Shown here in pieces: positions 18,166 to 27,929 of a stretch of DNA of 64,000 nt (position 1 is the first letter of the stretch; each line of letters opens with the position of its first letter). The position numbers and the translations under genes are program-made. Origin of the DNA: Sphingomonas oryzagri (lineage in GTDB: Bacteria; Pseudomonadota; Alphaproteobacteria; Sphingomonadales; Sphingomonadaceae); NCBI RefSeq assembly GCF_029906645.1, contig NZ_JARYGZ010000001.1, positions 1,359,208 through 1,423,207 of the forward strand. The letters are read 5' to 3'. The notes below the pieces were generated by a model. The model was not told the origin of the DNA. It searched no databases and saw only the letters and a list, made by a program, of their open reading frames with translations.

Positions 18166-19179
18166 CTAGGACTTGTCTTGCGGAGCGGATCCCGTGGTGG
18201 TGCCGCGCACGACCAGATCGGGCTGATGCCATTCCACCAGCGGCGCGTCGTCGCCCTCATCATCCATCATCGTCGCGAGCCTTTCCACCGCCCGCGCTCC
18301 GATTTCGGCAATCCCGACCCGGATCGTCGTCAGCCCCAGATAGCGGGCGATCGGAACATCGTCGAAGCCCGCAATGGCGATTTCCGCAGGCACCTGCCGA
18401 CCGGCGTCGCGCAGGGTCTGGAGACAGCCGACCGCCATCATATCGTTCGCCGCAAAGATCGCGTCCACGGGAATGTTTTCGGCGAGGATATGCCGAGCGG
18501 CCGCTTCCCCGCTCTCCTCGGTGAAATTGCCCGGCAGCAGCGTGAGCAGCGCACCGGGAATTTCGCGACCGATCGCCTCCGCGAAACCGTCCCGCCTTTC
18601 GCGCGCATCGACGTTATGATCCGGTCCGGCAACGTGAACGATCGAGCGTCGGCCGATCGTCGCGAAATGCCGCGCCACGGCCGCCGCGCCGGCGCGATTG
18701 TCCATGCGAAGCGCGGGATGGTGGCCGTTATCGTCGGAAGAATTGATCAACACCGCCGGCAGTCCGCGCGGCACCGCCGACGACCAGCCATCCGCCCGCA
18801 TCTGGGGGGACATGATCAACAGGCCATCGACCCGACCACGCATCGCCCGCAGTGCCTGCGTCGCCTGTGCCGGATCGGCGTGCATGTTGGACAGCAGGAG
18901 TTGCAGGCCCCGGCGGCTCGCCTCCCGATCCATGCCGCGCACGATCTCGGAGAAGAACTCGCCATGGAGATCGGGCAGCACGACGCCAATCGCGTTGGAG
19001 CGCGCCATGCTGAGGCTGCGTGCACCCGCATGGGGCACATAACCCAGCCGGTCCGCCACTGCGACGACATGTGCCCGTGTCTCGGGCCGCACGCTCTTGT
19101 GGCCGTTGAGCGCGCGGGACACGGAGGCGACCGAAAGCCCGGCTTCCCTTGCCACGTCGCGGATCGTCGCCTGTGTCAT
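18166..19179 (-). CDS. LacI family transcriptional regulator
   Basis: A 337-residue repressor of the LacI/GalR family. The N-terminal helix-turn-helix reads TIRDVAREAGLSVASVSRALNG (about 4-25), followed by the hinge LGYVPHAGARSL and a periplasmic-binding-protein-like sugar domain (AIGVVLPDLHGEFFSEIVRGM to the end). The start at 19179 follows a strong AGGAGGGG site; longer in-frame starts have none. Matching palindromes lie before this gene, the hydrolase and the TonB receptor, so it probably represses the locus and itself, released by the imported oligosaccharide. The inducer is not identified. Confidence 0.92.
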   Translation of the reverse strand: MTQATIRDVAREAGLSVASVSRALNGHKSVRPETRAHVVAVADRLGYVPHAGARSLSMARSNAIGVVLPDLHGEFFSEIVRGMDREASRRGLQLLLSNMHADPAQATQALRAMRGRVDGLLIMSPQMRADGWSSAVPRGLPAVLINSSDDNGHHPALRMDNRAGAAAVARHFATIGRRSIVHVAGPDHNVDARERRDGFAEAIGREIPGALLTLLPGNFTEESGEAAARHILAENIPVDAIFAANDMMAVGCLQTLRDAGRQVPAEIAIAGFDDVPIARYLGLTTIRVGIAEIGARAVERLATMMDDEGDDAPLVEWHQPDLVVRGTTTGSAPQDKS

Positions 19180-19231
19180 GCCCCTCCTGCCGACCCGTCG
19201 ATTCAGCGATCGATCGGGTGCCGGCATTCCG

Positions 19232-19243
19232 GTAACCGGTTCC
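19232..19243. promoter_or_regulatory. LacI-type operator before lacI (autoregulation)
   Basis: GTAACCGGTTCC differs from the perfect palindrome GTAACCGGTTAC at one position and lies 53-64 bases before the lacI start. It implies that the regulator controls its own gene. Confidence 0.65.
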
Positions 19244-19288
19244 ACCCCGCGCAGCAAGCGCGGCGGCCGTTCGGCCGATCAGCGGAGA

Positions 19289-19369
19289 TCAGAAATGGTG
19301 CGTGCAGAGCGCCACCAGCAGAATGATGGGGATCGGAACACCGATCACGTAGAGCAATATCGAACGCAT
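19289..19369 (-). CDS. 26-residue membrane peptide
   Basis: A very short reading frame of 26 codons plus stop: basic start MRSILLYVIGVPIPIIL followed by LVALCTHHF. It is one hydrophobic helix with a PIP kink, and GGAG lies 7 bases before the ATG, so translation is plausible. I recall similar single-helix peptides of the form 'M(R/K)xILLYxxGxPIPIIxLxAL' in other alphaproteobacteria, often unannotated; that is memory, not a search. It lies between lacI and the receiver gene on the same strand. Function unknown. Confidence 0.6.
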   Translation of the reverse strand: MRSILLYVIGVPIPIILLVALCTHHF

Positions 19370-19449
19370 GTCTGGCTCCATCCGCGAGAAGATCACGGGC
19401 AAACGCCCCGGAGCCGAAAATTCTCCTTGCGCGTCAGTCACAAGCTCCG

Positions 19450-19845
19450 TCAGGCGCAGGCGCGCGGCGGCTCGAGGTAGGAGAGGAGCTGGCCGCCCAG
19501 CGTCAGCGGATCGAACGGCTTGGTCAGCACGCCATCGGCACCCCGCTTGCGGTACGCGGCTTCCTCGCGCAGGCCCACCTTGGCCGTCATCAGGACGAAA
19601 GGCATTCGTTTCAGCCCCTCGCGCTGCAGGATGTCGAGCAGTTGCAGGCCGTTCAGACCGGGCATCATCAGGTCGCTCACCACCAGGTCAGGCAGCCATC
19701 CGCCCTCCTTGAGCTGGCGCAGCGCCTCGTCACCCTCCTCGACATGGCGGGCCTCGATCCGCGAATCGAGATCGAGGGCGAGCAGCGTGATCTGGGCAAT
19801 GTCCCAGTCGTCTTCGATCAGGAGAACCTTTGTCTTGGTCATCAT
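19450..19845 (-). CDS. single-domain response regulator (receiver only)
   Basis: A 131-residue CheY-like receiver with no output domain. VLLIEDDWDIAQ gives the acidic pair, PDLVVSDLMMPGLNG carries the phospho-acceptor aspartate (about residue 58), VLMTA the switch threonine and TKPFDP the conserved lysine. It starts one base after the stop of the GNAT gene (TGAG-ATGATG), so they are co-transcribed. No histidine kinase is nearby, so the phosphodonor lies elsewhere. Single-domain receivers act by protein contact or as phosphate relays. Confidence 0.88.
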   Translation of the reverse strand: MMTKTKVLLIEDDWDIAQITLLALDLDSRIEARHVEEGDEALRQLKEGGWLPDLVVSDLMMPGLNGLQLLDILQREGLKRMPFVLMTAKVGLREEAAYRKRGADGVLTKPFDPLTLGGQLLSYLEPPRACA

Positions 19846-19846
19846 C

Positions 19847-21052
19847 TCAACTCACGTTCGCGATACGACGCTCGCCGTGCATTCCGGCATGTCTGTCGAT
19901 CCAATCCCGCCGGCCACGATCGCCGCCGAGTTGCGTCCGGTCGAACGGTCCCAACTCGTCCCAGCGCCCTTCCGGACGCAGCAGCAGCATCGGATCCGCG
20001 CCAAAGCGTATCGCGTCGTTGGACGGCTCGAGATCGAGCATGATCTCGCGATACGGAATGTCGGCGAAGCTGAAATTCCTGCCGCCCATGTCGCGCCAGC
20101 CAAGGCTGCCCCACAGCGGCACGAGATCCGCGCGCGAGTGGGCGTAGAGCTTGCGATAGCCCTTGCGTCGGCAATGTTCGACGGCGGTGCGGACGAGTTG
20201 CCGCGTCAGCCGGTGGCGACGATATTCCTTGCGTACCGCAACCCGCTCGATCTTGGCGAAATCGCCGAACCAGCGAATGCGCAGACATCCTGCCGGATCG
20301 CCGTCCACCGTCGCGAGGAAATGGGTAGCGCAGAAATCGTTTCCGTCGAACTCTTCCTCATAGAGCGGGAACTGCTCGGCCATGTAGACGGTGGAGCGCA
20401 CGGCGAAAACACGGGCGATATCCTCCATGCTGCGCGCCACATGCACGCCGATTTCAGGGCGATGCAGCTTCACCGCGGGAAGTGCCACCAGCAGCCAGTC
20501 GGGCGCGGAAGGGTAAAGCTCGCTCGCGTGCTGGAAGCCGATCGCGGCCTGCATACGCGACGAAACCCGCGTGACGCCGCGCGAGAAGATCGGGATGCCA
20601 TCCGCCACGCAGTCATCCATGTGGCCGATCAGCCGGACGCACTGGCCGATCTGCTGTGGCGCCCAGACCAACCAGATGTAGATCGACGACGCCGGCTCGC
20701 CGGGACGAGCCAGCCAGGCGGGGTTCGGCGAACGACCGGAGAAGCGACCGTCGATGATCGCGGCCGTACCCGCCTCGTTGAGACGAAGAAACGCGATGAG
20801 CTGGCGCGCCCCGCCTGCGCTCGGCTCGGTGATTCGGAACTGCGCGGGATCGATCGCCCACACAGCATCGACCGCGCGGTCATCCGCGAGGGTCATGACC
20901 TCCCGCGCGACGGCGAGAATCTCGGCGACATCCTGACGGGTAGCCGCGCGGATCGGGCGCGCCTCGGCATGATCGGCCCAGCGGTAGAAGACCGGCTCGA
21001 ACCGCCGCCCCGCCGACATCTCCAGTCCGGTCGCACGTGCAATGTTGCTCAT
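19847..21052 (-). CDS. GNAT N-acetyltransferase-domain protein
   Basis: About 401 residues. The C-terminal half has the GNAT acetyl-CoA fold: EIGVHVARSMEDIARVFAVRSTVYM, then FAKIERVAVRKEYRRHRLTRQLV (the motif A pyrophosphate-binding region) and YAHSRADLVPLWGSLGW. The N-terminal half (about 25-200) is related to the same fold but lacks a clear motif A, so this may be a double-GNAT protein. The start at 21052 has GAGGCGGGA upstream; a longer start at 21094 would overlap the divergent LysR promoter. It is divergent from LysR and coupled to a receiver gene. Acceptor unknown; resemblance to acyl-homoserine-lactone synthases is only fold level. Confidence 0.78.
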   Translation of the reverse strand: MSNIARATGLEMSAGRRFEPVFYRWADHAEARPIRAATRQDVAEILAVAREVMTLADDRAVDAVWAIDPAQFRITEPSAGGARQLIAFLRLNEAGTAAIIDGRFSGRSPNPAWLARPGEPASSIYIWLVWAPQQIGQCVRLIGHMDDCVADGIPIFSRGVTRVSSRMQAAIGFQHASELYPSAPDWLLVALPAVKLHRPEIGVHVARSMEDIARVFAVRSTVYMAEQFPLYEEEFDGNDFCATHFLATVDGDPAGCLRIRWFGDFAKIERVAVRKEYRRHRLTRQLVRTAVEHCRRKGYRKLYAHSRADLVPLWGSLGWRDMGGRNFSFADIPYREIMLDLEPSNDAIRFGADPMLLLRPEGRWDELGPFDRTQLGGDRGRRDWIDRHAGMHGERRIANVS

Positions 21053-21095
21053 GATTCCCGCCTCGATCCGTGCTAAAAAGTTAACGAGAAACATA

Positions 21096-22142
21096 ATGGC
21101 GACCTTGCACGTGACGGATATGGAGATTGCTGAACGCAGCGTTCAGGCGCTGAACACACGGCTGGAGGCGTTGCCGGCCGGCGCGCGGTGGGACGATGTG
21201 CGGGTCGCCCAATCCCTGAATGATGTCGGCAGTTTCCGGCAGGCGGCGGAACGCCTCGGCATCACCGTGAACACGGTGCGAGCGCGTCTTGATCGGCTGG
21301 AGGCTGCAGTCGGACTACGGCTCTTCCGGCGCTCGCCGAAAGGGGTCACCGCCACGCCGGCCTGCGTCGATCTCCTTGCTGCCGTGCGGCGTATCCGCAC
21401 CGGCCTGGACACGCTGGAGATTGAGTCGGCACCGCCCCTGGTGTCGCCCGGCGAGATACGCATCGGCGCATCGGAGGCGCTCGGCGTACTCTGGCTCGCC
21501 CCTCGACTCGGCGATCTGCAGGACCGTCTGGAAACGCGATCCGTCCATCTCAGTTGCTCCTACGATCTTCAGCGGGATCGCAGCTTCGAAATCGATGTCG
21601 AGGTCGGGTTCAAGCGTTCCGAAAATCCGGATCGAATCTGCGCGCGTCTTGCGACCGTGCATTTCATGCTGTTCGCGTCCCGTGACTATATCGCGCGGCA
21701 CGGCGCCCCCCGAACGCTGGCGGAGATTACCCGTCATCGCTTCATCGAGCAGGTCGCGCCGGGGGTGAATTCGCACATCATCGATTTCCTCGTCGGCACG
21801 GGCCACGAGGAATCGTTCAGGCCGCTGCGCATGAATTCGGGGATGGCGCTGCTCACGGCGGTGGAGCGCGGCGAAGGGATCGCGTTCATGCCGACCTATG
21901 TCGTGGCGCTTGATCGGGGTCTCGTGCCGATCGCTCTTCCGGTACAGCTGCGTTTCGACATCTTCCTCAGCTATGCGGGCGACGTGAAAGGCGCGAAGCC
22001 GATCGTCGATACCGTCCGCTGGCTCCGCGAGATTTTCGATCCTGCCGACCAACCGTGGTTCGGCGAGGATTTCATCCACCCCCATGCGATGGCGGACATG
22101 ACATTGCGCGCGCTCGCGGATTTCGACGGCAGCATCCGCTAG
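21096..22142 (+). CDS. LysR family transcriptional regulator
   Basis: About 348 residues. An unusually long leader (about 30 residues) precedes the winged helix-turn-helix, in which RVAQSLNDVGSFRQAAERLG and NTVRARLDRLEAAVGLRLFRR are the typical LysR recognition segments. The effector domain follows (EIRIGASEALGVLWLAPRL, LRMNSGMALLTAVERGEGIAFMP). It is divergent from the GNAT-receiver pair with 43 bases between starts, the classic arrangement for a LysR protein that controls its neighbour. The ATG at 21096 is chosen over 21042, which lies inside the GNAT coding region. Effector unknown. Confidence 0.85.
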   Translation: MATLHVTDMEIAERSVQALNTRLEALPAGARWDDVRVAQSLNDVGSFRQAAERLGITVNTVRARLDRLEAAVGLRLFRRSPKGVTATPACVDLLAAVRRIRTGLDTLEIESAPPLVSPGEIRIGASEALGVLWLAPRLGDLQDRLETRSVHLSCSYDLQRDRSFEIDVEVGFKRSENPDRICARLATVHFMLFASRDYIARHGAPRTLAEITRHRFIEQVAPGVNSHIIDFLVGTGHEESFRPLRMNSGMALLTAVERGEGIAFMPTYVVALDRGLVPIALPVQLRFDIFLSYAGDVKGAKPIVDTVRWLREIFDPADQPWFGEDFIHPHAMADMTLRALADFDGSIR

Positions 22143-22164
22143 CACGCACGACGCCGCCGCGCTG

Positions 22165-22659
22165 CTATCGCCCGGTCGCCGGTATAAGCGCCGGGGGCAG
22201 GCGCGGCTTCACCACCTCGCGCAGCACGAAACCCGATTCCATCCGTACCACACCGGGCAGGTGCGACAGCTCGGCACGATGGATTTCCGCGAAATGATCG
22301 AGGGACCGCGCCAGCACGGTGACCAGATAATCGTCGGTGCCGGACATTAGATCGCACCGGACGACCGAAGGGCAATCCACGACCGCGCGCTCGAATGCCT
22401 CCAGCACCTCGGCCCGCTGGCTGCCCAGCGCGATCTTGATGTGGACGATCGTGCCGTGGCCCAGCCGCCGCAGGTCGAGCTTCGCCTCGTAGCCCGCGAT
22501 CACGCCCGCCTCCTCGAGCGCCGTCTGCCGCCGGGCGATGGCTGTGGGCGACCGGCCGATAGTCTCCGACAGCGCATTCTGCGTTATACGTCCGTTACGC
22601 GAAAGTTGACCGAGGAGCTGCCAGTCGAGCGCGTCGAGCGAAGGTGGGGATTCCTGCAT
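22165..22659 (-). CDS. Lrp/AsnC family regulator, probable ald activator
   Basis: A 164-residue Lrp/AsnC regulator. LDALDWQLLGQLSRNGRITQNALSETIGRS is the usual winged-helix start, and GTIVHIKIAL to GVVRMESGFVLREVVK is the RAM ligand-binding domain. It is divergent from alanine dehydrogenase with a 115-base gap, and adjacent AsnC-type regulators commonly activate ald in response to alanine in alphaproteobacteria. The likely name is AldR, but that is inferred from position. It is convergent with LysR (22-base gap). Confidence 0.88.
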   Translation of the reverse strand: MQESPPSLDALDWQLLGQLSRNGRITQNALSETIGRSPTAIARRQTALEEAGVIAGYEAKLDLRRLGHGTIVHIKIALGSQRAEVLEAFERAVVDCPSVVRCDLMSGTDDYLVTVLARSLDHFAEIHRAELSHLPGVVRMESGFVLREVVKPRLPPALIPATGR

Positions 22660-22774
22660 GGATGATCGCCTTTGCGAAGATTATCGGCGCTCGTAGCAGG
22701 TTCATTCGCCGACTTCGCCGGGAAACAGCGTCCGTTTCGATATATCCTGTGTTCAAACCACTAGGAGACCCACC

Positions 22775-23860
<1,086 letters not shown>

Positions 23861-23878
23861 GGCTTCGCCCCGAAATCG

Positions 23879-23912
23879 ATGGCGCCGCGACGATCCACCG
23901 TCGCGGCGCCAT
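23879..23912. terminator. bidirectional hairpin terminator between ald and the metalloprotease gene
   Basis: A perfect 14-base stem (ATGGCGCCGCGACG with its complement) around the loop ATCCAC, followed on the plus strand by TGTCGTTT. It lies in the 59-base gap between two convergent genes and can serve both. Confidence 0.7.
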
Positions 23913-23919
23913 TGTCGTT

Positions 23920-26379
23920 TCAGGGCAGATCCATCCAATCGCTCTCGCCACCGATCGGATCGCCGGGCGGGACATCGACGGTGCGCGGGCGATCGGCGAG
24001 CAGGCGCTCGCGCTGTTGCGGATCGAGCAACTGCCGCGACAGGCTGGAGGCCCACGCCATATCCGCCGCGTCGCCCTTGCGACGCGCCAGCCCCTCGGCG
24101 ACATCGTGAACGCGACTGTCGAGGATCGCGGCGATTTCGGGCATGACCTGCGGGTTGCGTGCTGCCTGCGCCATCGTGACGATGGTGCGATAGGCGATGC
24201 GGCGGGTCAGCGCGTCCGTGCGATCGGGCAGCGTCACGGCCAGCAAGCGGTCGAGCAGTTCGCTGACGCCCAGCGCGTTCGGATCGACCGCGTGCTGCAC
24301 CTCCAGCCGCGCCAGTCGCGTCGGCGCCAGCAGGGCGTTGAGCGGGACCTCCGCGCCGACATCGGCCGCCACCAGCGGATCGAACACCGGCCCCCCGGCG
24401 GTCGCGAACAGCTCGATGTCGAACTGGCGGTTGTCGCTGCCGTTGCGGGCCGAGGAGAGCAAAGGAAGCAGCCCCGCCGGCACCCGCAACTGATCCGGTG
24501 ACAGCGTCGCCAGCACCGCCGAGAGCGCGGCGCGCTGGCGGTCCGCCGGTACGGGCAGCGACTGCTCGCGCCCGTCGCCATAGATCGAATAGGCAAAATC
24601 GACGCCGCCGATCGCCTTGGCCGCCGCAACCACCTCGTAGCGGTGGAGCAGGTAGATCGGCACGAAGCGGCGGCGCAGATCGGCCATCGGCTCGCCCGGC
24701 AACAGAGCGGCGGTGCCGAAGCCATCGATCGCCGCCCGGCGGACAGTCATCAGACGGGTCAGCTCGGCGGTCGGATCCGGCCCGTCATCCCACAGGCCGC
24801 CCCATGGCTGGGCGGTGTCCGCCTTACGGGCATTGTCGTCCTGTACGTAGCGCATGCCGGCCGCGACATCGGCGGTCGCCTTGGCATCAGCCTCGGCCTG
24901 CGTGCCGGCGCCATAGAGCCAGTCGACCGTCGCCTTATCCCACGTGCCGATGCCGCGCGCATAGGCGTCGGTCAGGTCCGGCTTGCCGTCGACCAGCCCG
25001 ATGCGCGGCCCCGGATAATCCATCACCGAGGCGCGATCCTGCGTGCTGCCTGCGAAATTGTGCGCGAAGCCGAGCGAATGGCCGACCTCGTGCGCGCCGA
25101 GCTGGCGGATACGCGCGAGCGCCACCTGCACCGGATCGTTCGGCCCACCCTGCCCGGTCTTCGCCGCGCCGACGAGGCCCTGGAAGATCAGGATGTCCTG
25201 CCGCACCCGCTCGGAGCCCAGCACGACCATGCCCTTGACGATCTCGCCGGTGCGCGGATCGACGATATCCTGCCCGTAGGACCAGCCGCGCGTCGCGCGA
25301 TCGTCCCAGTTCACGATGTTGTAGCGCACATCCATCGGATCCGCGCCCTCGGGCAGCAGCTCGGCCTTGAAGGCATCGATATAACCGGCAGCGTCGAAGG
25401 CCTGCCCCCACCAGTCGATCCCCTCCAGCAGCGCGGCGCGGATCGGCTCGGGCGCGGCGCGATCGAGGTAGAAGATGATCGGCTTCTTCACCCGCGAACG
25501 CGCGGCTGTCGGATCGACCTTCTCCAGCCGGAAGCGGTTGGCGACGTCCCGCACGACATCCTGCCCCAGCGGCACACGATAATCGACCGACTGGGTGGAG
25601 AAGCCCCCAATACGTGGATCGAAGGCGCGCGGCACGAAGCCCGGCCCCGGCAGCCGCACGAAGCTGTGATGGACGGTGAAGCTCACCTGACGCGGATCGG
25701 GCGCGATATTCTCGACCTCCGCGCCGGGCTTGTCCGACGTGTAGGTCTGGATCGCGTCGATCTCGAGATTGTCGGGGAACAGCTTTACCGATGCGGGATC
25801 GGCGGCGCTCAGCTTGTCGTCGAGCTTGAAGCCCTTGCCCGCGCCCTGCGCGGCGTCGCCGGTGCCCATCGCGTCGCCTTCCTGCCCCAGCGACTTGGCG
25901 ATGCCAAGCCGGTCGGCGGTGAGAAAGCTCGCTATGTCGACGACGATCGATCCGTCCGGCTGCGTCGCCACGACGTCACCGGTCCACACCACCGAGGTCG
26001 CGAAATCGCCGCTCGGCACGCCGGCACCGGCGGGCGAGCGGAAACGGGGGTTCTCGAACTGCGCCACCACCTTCTTGCCGAGCCGGCGGAACGCGAGGAT
26101 CTGCGCGTCGCCGACCCGCCCGCGATCGAGGAAGGTCGGTGCCGAGCCAAGGCCGGTACGAAGCGCCGTTGTGTAGAGATAGCGGCCGGAAACCCCGTCC
26201 GGCCCCGCCGCCGGCAGAGTCAGAAGGATGCGCCCACCGTTGCGATCGACATGGACGGGCAACAGCCCCTCCATCGCGACGCTCCCCGCAAAGGGCGACG
26301 GCACGGAAGCCGGCGCGGCGGCGTGAACTGGCAACGCGAACGCCAGCATCGCGGCAGTGGACAGTAGAGCAAAACGCAT
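23920..26379 (-). CDS. secreted zinc metalloprotease with DUF5117 and DUF4953 domains
   Basis: About 819 residues from the chosen start. Residues 1-21 are a signal peptide ([15 protein letters not shown]). A DUF5117 region (about 85-275) is followed by a metzincin-like catalytic domain with [11 protein letters not shown] (430-440), the HExxHxxGxxH zinc motif with its glutamate. A long C-terminal alpha-helical region continues to residue 819. Start 26379 has GGGGGCG upstream; the longer frame to 26442 has no signal peptide in place. Such periplasmic or surface proteins are common in sphingomonads and Bacteroidetes; substrates are not established. It is a single gene, convergent with ald. Confidence 0.87.
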   Translation of the reverse strand: MRFALLSTAAMLAFALPVHAAAPASVPSPFAGSVAMEGLLPVHVDRNGGRILLTLPAAGPDGVSGRYLYTTALRTGLGSAPTFLDRGRVGDAQILAFRRLGKKVVAQFENPRFRSPAGAGVPSGDFATSVVWTGDVVATQPDGSIVVDIASFLTADRLGIAKSLGQEGDAMGTGDAAQGAGKGFKLDDKLSAADPASVKLFPDNLEIDAIQTYTSDKPGAEVENIAPDPRQVSFTVHHSFVRLPGPGFVPRAFDPRIGGFSTQSVDYRVPLGQDVVRDVANRFRLEKVDPTAARSRVKKPIIFYLDRAAPEPIRAALLEGIDWWGQAFDAAGYIDAFKAELLPEGADPMDVRYNIVNWDDRATRGWSYGQDIVDPRTGEIVKGMVVLGSERVRQDILIFQGLVGAAKTGQGGPNDPVQVALARIRQLGAHEVGHSLGFAHNFAGSTQDRASVMDYPGPRIGLVDGKPDLTDAYARGIGTWDKATVDWLYGAGTQAEADAKATADVAAGMRYVQDDNARKADTAQPWGGLWDDGPDPTAELTRLMTVRRAAIDGFGTAALLPGEPMADLRRRFVPIYLLHRYEVVAAAKAIGGVDFAYSIYGDGREQSLPVPADRQRAALSAVLATLSPDQLRVPAGLLPLLSSARNGSDNRQFDIELFATAGGPVFDPLVAADVGAEVPLNALLAPTRLARLEVQHAVDPNALGVSELLDRLLAVTLPDRTDALTRRIAYRTIVTMAQAARNPQVMPEIAAILDSRVHDVAEGLARRKGDAADMAWASSLSRQLLDPQQRERLLADRPRTVDVPPGDPIGGESDWMDLP

Positions 26380-26454
26380 GACGCCCCCGAAACATTGGCC
26401 CCCGTCCGCACGATGCGGAAAGCGGCCGGCATCGGCAAGCACCGATCGTATAAA

Positions 26455-27324
26455 TTACGTCACGATCATCATCGCTCCGCTGGTGCCATAGCCCTCGACG
26501 ATCGGGGCCAGCGCGACGTGCACCGGCCGCTCATCCGCTCCGTTGACCAGCAGCAGGCTGGCGATGGAGCGAGCACCCTTGCCGGACAGCACCTCCTCCA
26601 GCGCCTCCGTGACCTTCGCACGGGCTGAGAGCGCCAGCAGATCGGTGGCGCGAACGCCGACGAGACGGCCGGGCATGAAGCCCGCCATGCGCGCGAAGCC
26701 GACATCCGCCACCTTGATCGTGCCTCGCATGCTGAGGTGCGCCGTGCCGATCGCGCCATGCACGTCGATCGCCTCGCGCAACGCTGCGGCGGTGCGCTCG
26801 GCCTGATCGGCCTCGTCCTCCTCGCCGGCCGGGCGGAGCGTCAACGCCACGCCGTCCGGCCAGGGAAAGACGTGGACGCGCAACTTGCCGCCGCCATGCG
26901 GCGCGGTCAGCCTGCCTTCCTCGCCGGTGCGCAGCGTGCGGCGGATCTGGCCGCCGACCGGCCCATCCGCCAGCACCGGCATCGCCTCCGCGAAGGACAG
27001 GCCGGCGAGCGTCTCGCGCGCATGGCCGAGCATCATCGCGCCCAACGCGTTGGCGCCGCGCACGATCAGATCGGCATCGAGCGCGATGAAGCCGGAATCG
27101 ATCCGTTCTGCCAGCAGATCGTGCTCGATCAGCGCGCGCTCGCCATCGGGCACCGGCTCGATCGCCGACATGGCGTTCCACGTCGCGGCGGAGACGAGCA
27201 CGCAGCGCGGCCGCCCGTGGTGGGTGACGATCAGCGGCCCGAGCGCGGTGCGATCCTGCCACATCCCGAAGTTTCGCGTAATTTCCGCAGCCGACACGAA
27301 CCGCGGAGCCTGCCGTTCCAGCAT
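26455..27324 (-). CDS. Phd-antitoxin-like/PAS sensory fusion protein
   Basis: About 289 residues. Residues 5-52 (SAAEITRNFGMWQDRTALGP with VTHHGRPRCVLVSAATW) resemble the DNA-binding fold of Phd/YefM antitoxins: the 'xxxxRxFxxxxxxAxxxPvxItrhGkpxxVLvs' pattern. Two PAS-like domains follow (about 75-165 and 190-285; IDSGFIALDADLIVRGANALG and STAHLSMRGTIKVADVGFARM-type openings). No toxin gene is nearby, so it looks like a one-component sensor-regulator that recruited an antitoxin DNA-binding domain. GAGAGGG lies about 6 bases before the ATG. It is divergent from tadE, and repeats in the gap resemble part of its own coding sequence. Confidence 0.75.
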   Translation of the reverse strand: MLERQAPRFVSAAEITRNFGMWQDRTALGPLIVTHHGRPRCVLVSAATWNAMSAIEPVPDGERALIEHDLLAERIDSGFIALDADLIVRGANALGAMMLGHARETLAGLSFAEAMPVLADGPVGGQIRRTLRTGEEGRLTAPHGGGKLRVHVFPWPDGVALTLRPAGEEDEADQAERTAAALREAIDVHGAIGTAHLSMRGTIKVADVGFARMAGFMPGRLVGVRATDLLALSARAKVTEALEEVLSGKGARSIASLLLVNGADERPVHVALAPIVEGYGTSGAMMIVT

Positions 27325-27394
27325 GACGCCCTCTCTTCCCACGATTGCGTGCGTGATCGTGGTTAAGGGACGTGAACGTTGCAACCGAAGCCCG

Positions 27395-27439
27395 ATCCGA
27401 ATTGCGCGTAATCTCCGCGAAATTGCGCGAAAGCGGAGA
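27395..27439. promoter_or_regulatory. repeat and inverted repeat between the Phd-PAS gene and tadE
   Basis: Bases 27395-27418 resemble 27265-27288 inside the Phd-PAS gene; the minus-strand cores are GCGGAGATTACGCG and GCGGAAATTACGCG. The upstream copy overlaps an inverted repeat, TCTCCGC (27412-27418) and GCGGAGA (27433-27439), separated by 14 bases rich in CGCGAAA. The arrangement suggests protein-binding sites in a 153-base divergent promoter region. Confidence 0.45.
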
Positions 27440-27477
27440 GACCGGCTCCTTCATCGTGATCGGGCCATGATCGGGCC

Positions 27478-27921
27478 ATGGTCAAGCATCAGCCCGGATC
27501 GACTCTTCTGGCGGCGCGCAAGCGCTTGTCGGCCGACGCGCGCGGTGCCGCGATCGTCGAGATGGCGATGACGCTGCCGATCCTGTTGATCCTGCTGATC
27601 GGGATCGTTTCCTACGGCGACTGGATGCTGACCGCCCACAGCGTGCAACAGGCCGCCAACGATGCGGCGCGCGCATCGATCGCGGGGCTGACCAGCAGCG
27701 AGCGGGCCGGCATCGCGCAGACGACCATGCAGACCACCCTGCGCCGCGCGGGCGCGCTCGATCCGAACCGTGCAACGCTGTCGGTGGACGACGACGGCAC
27801 CACGCTCGTCGTGCGGCTGCGCTACGATGCCAGCGCCGACCCGCTGCTCCACCTCACCTTCGTCCCCATGCCGAGCGCGCAGATCCAGCGCAACGCGGCG
27901 ATCCGGCTCGACAGCCTTTGA
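27478..27921 (+). CDS. TadE-like pilus assembly pseudopilin
   Basis: A 147-residue TadE-family protein. ARGAAIVEMAMTLPILLILLIGI (about 22-44) is the hallmark: a Gly-Ala processing site, a glutamate at +5 and one hydrophobic helix. The remaining 100 residues form a small extracytoplasmic domain. TadE/F-type minor pilins are processed by a prepilin peptidase and assist Flp pilus assembly. The translation start has only a weak ribosome site and follows a short direct repeat, ATCGGGCCATG twice. tadG follows after 8 bases. The secretion ATPase and core genes are not in this window. Confidence 0.82.
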   Translation: MVKHQPGSTLLAARKRLSADARGAAIVEMAMTLPILLILLIGIVSYGDWMLTAHSVQQAANDAARASIAGLTSSERAGIAQTTMQTTLRRAGALDPNRATLSVDDDGTTLVVRLRYDASADPLLHLTFVPMPSAQIQRNAAIRLDSL

Positions 27922-27929
27922 GGCCGTCC

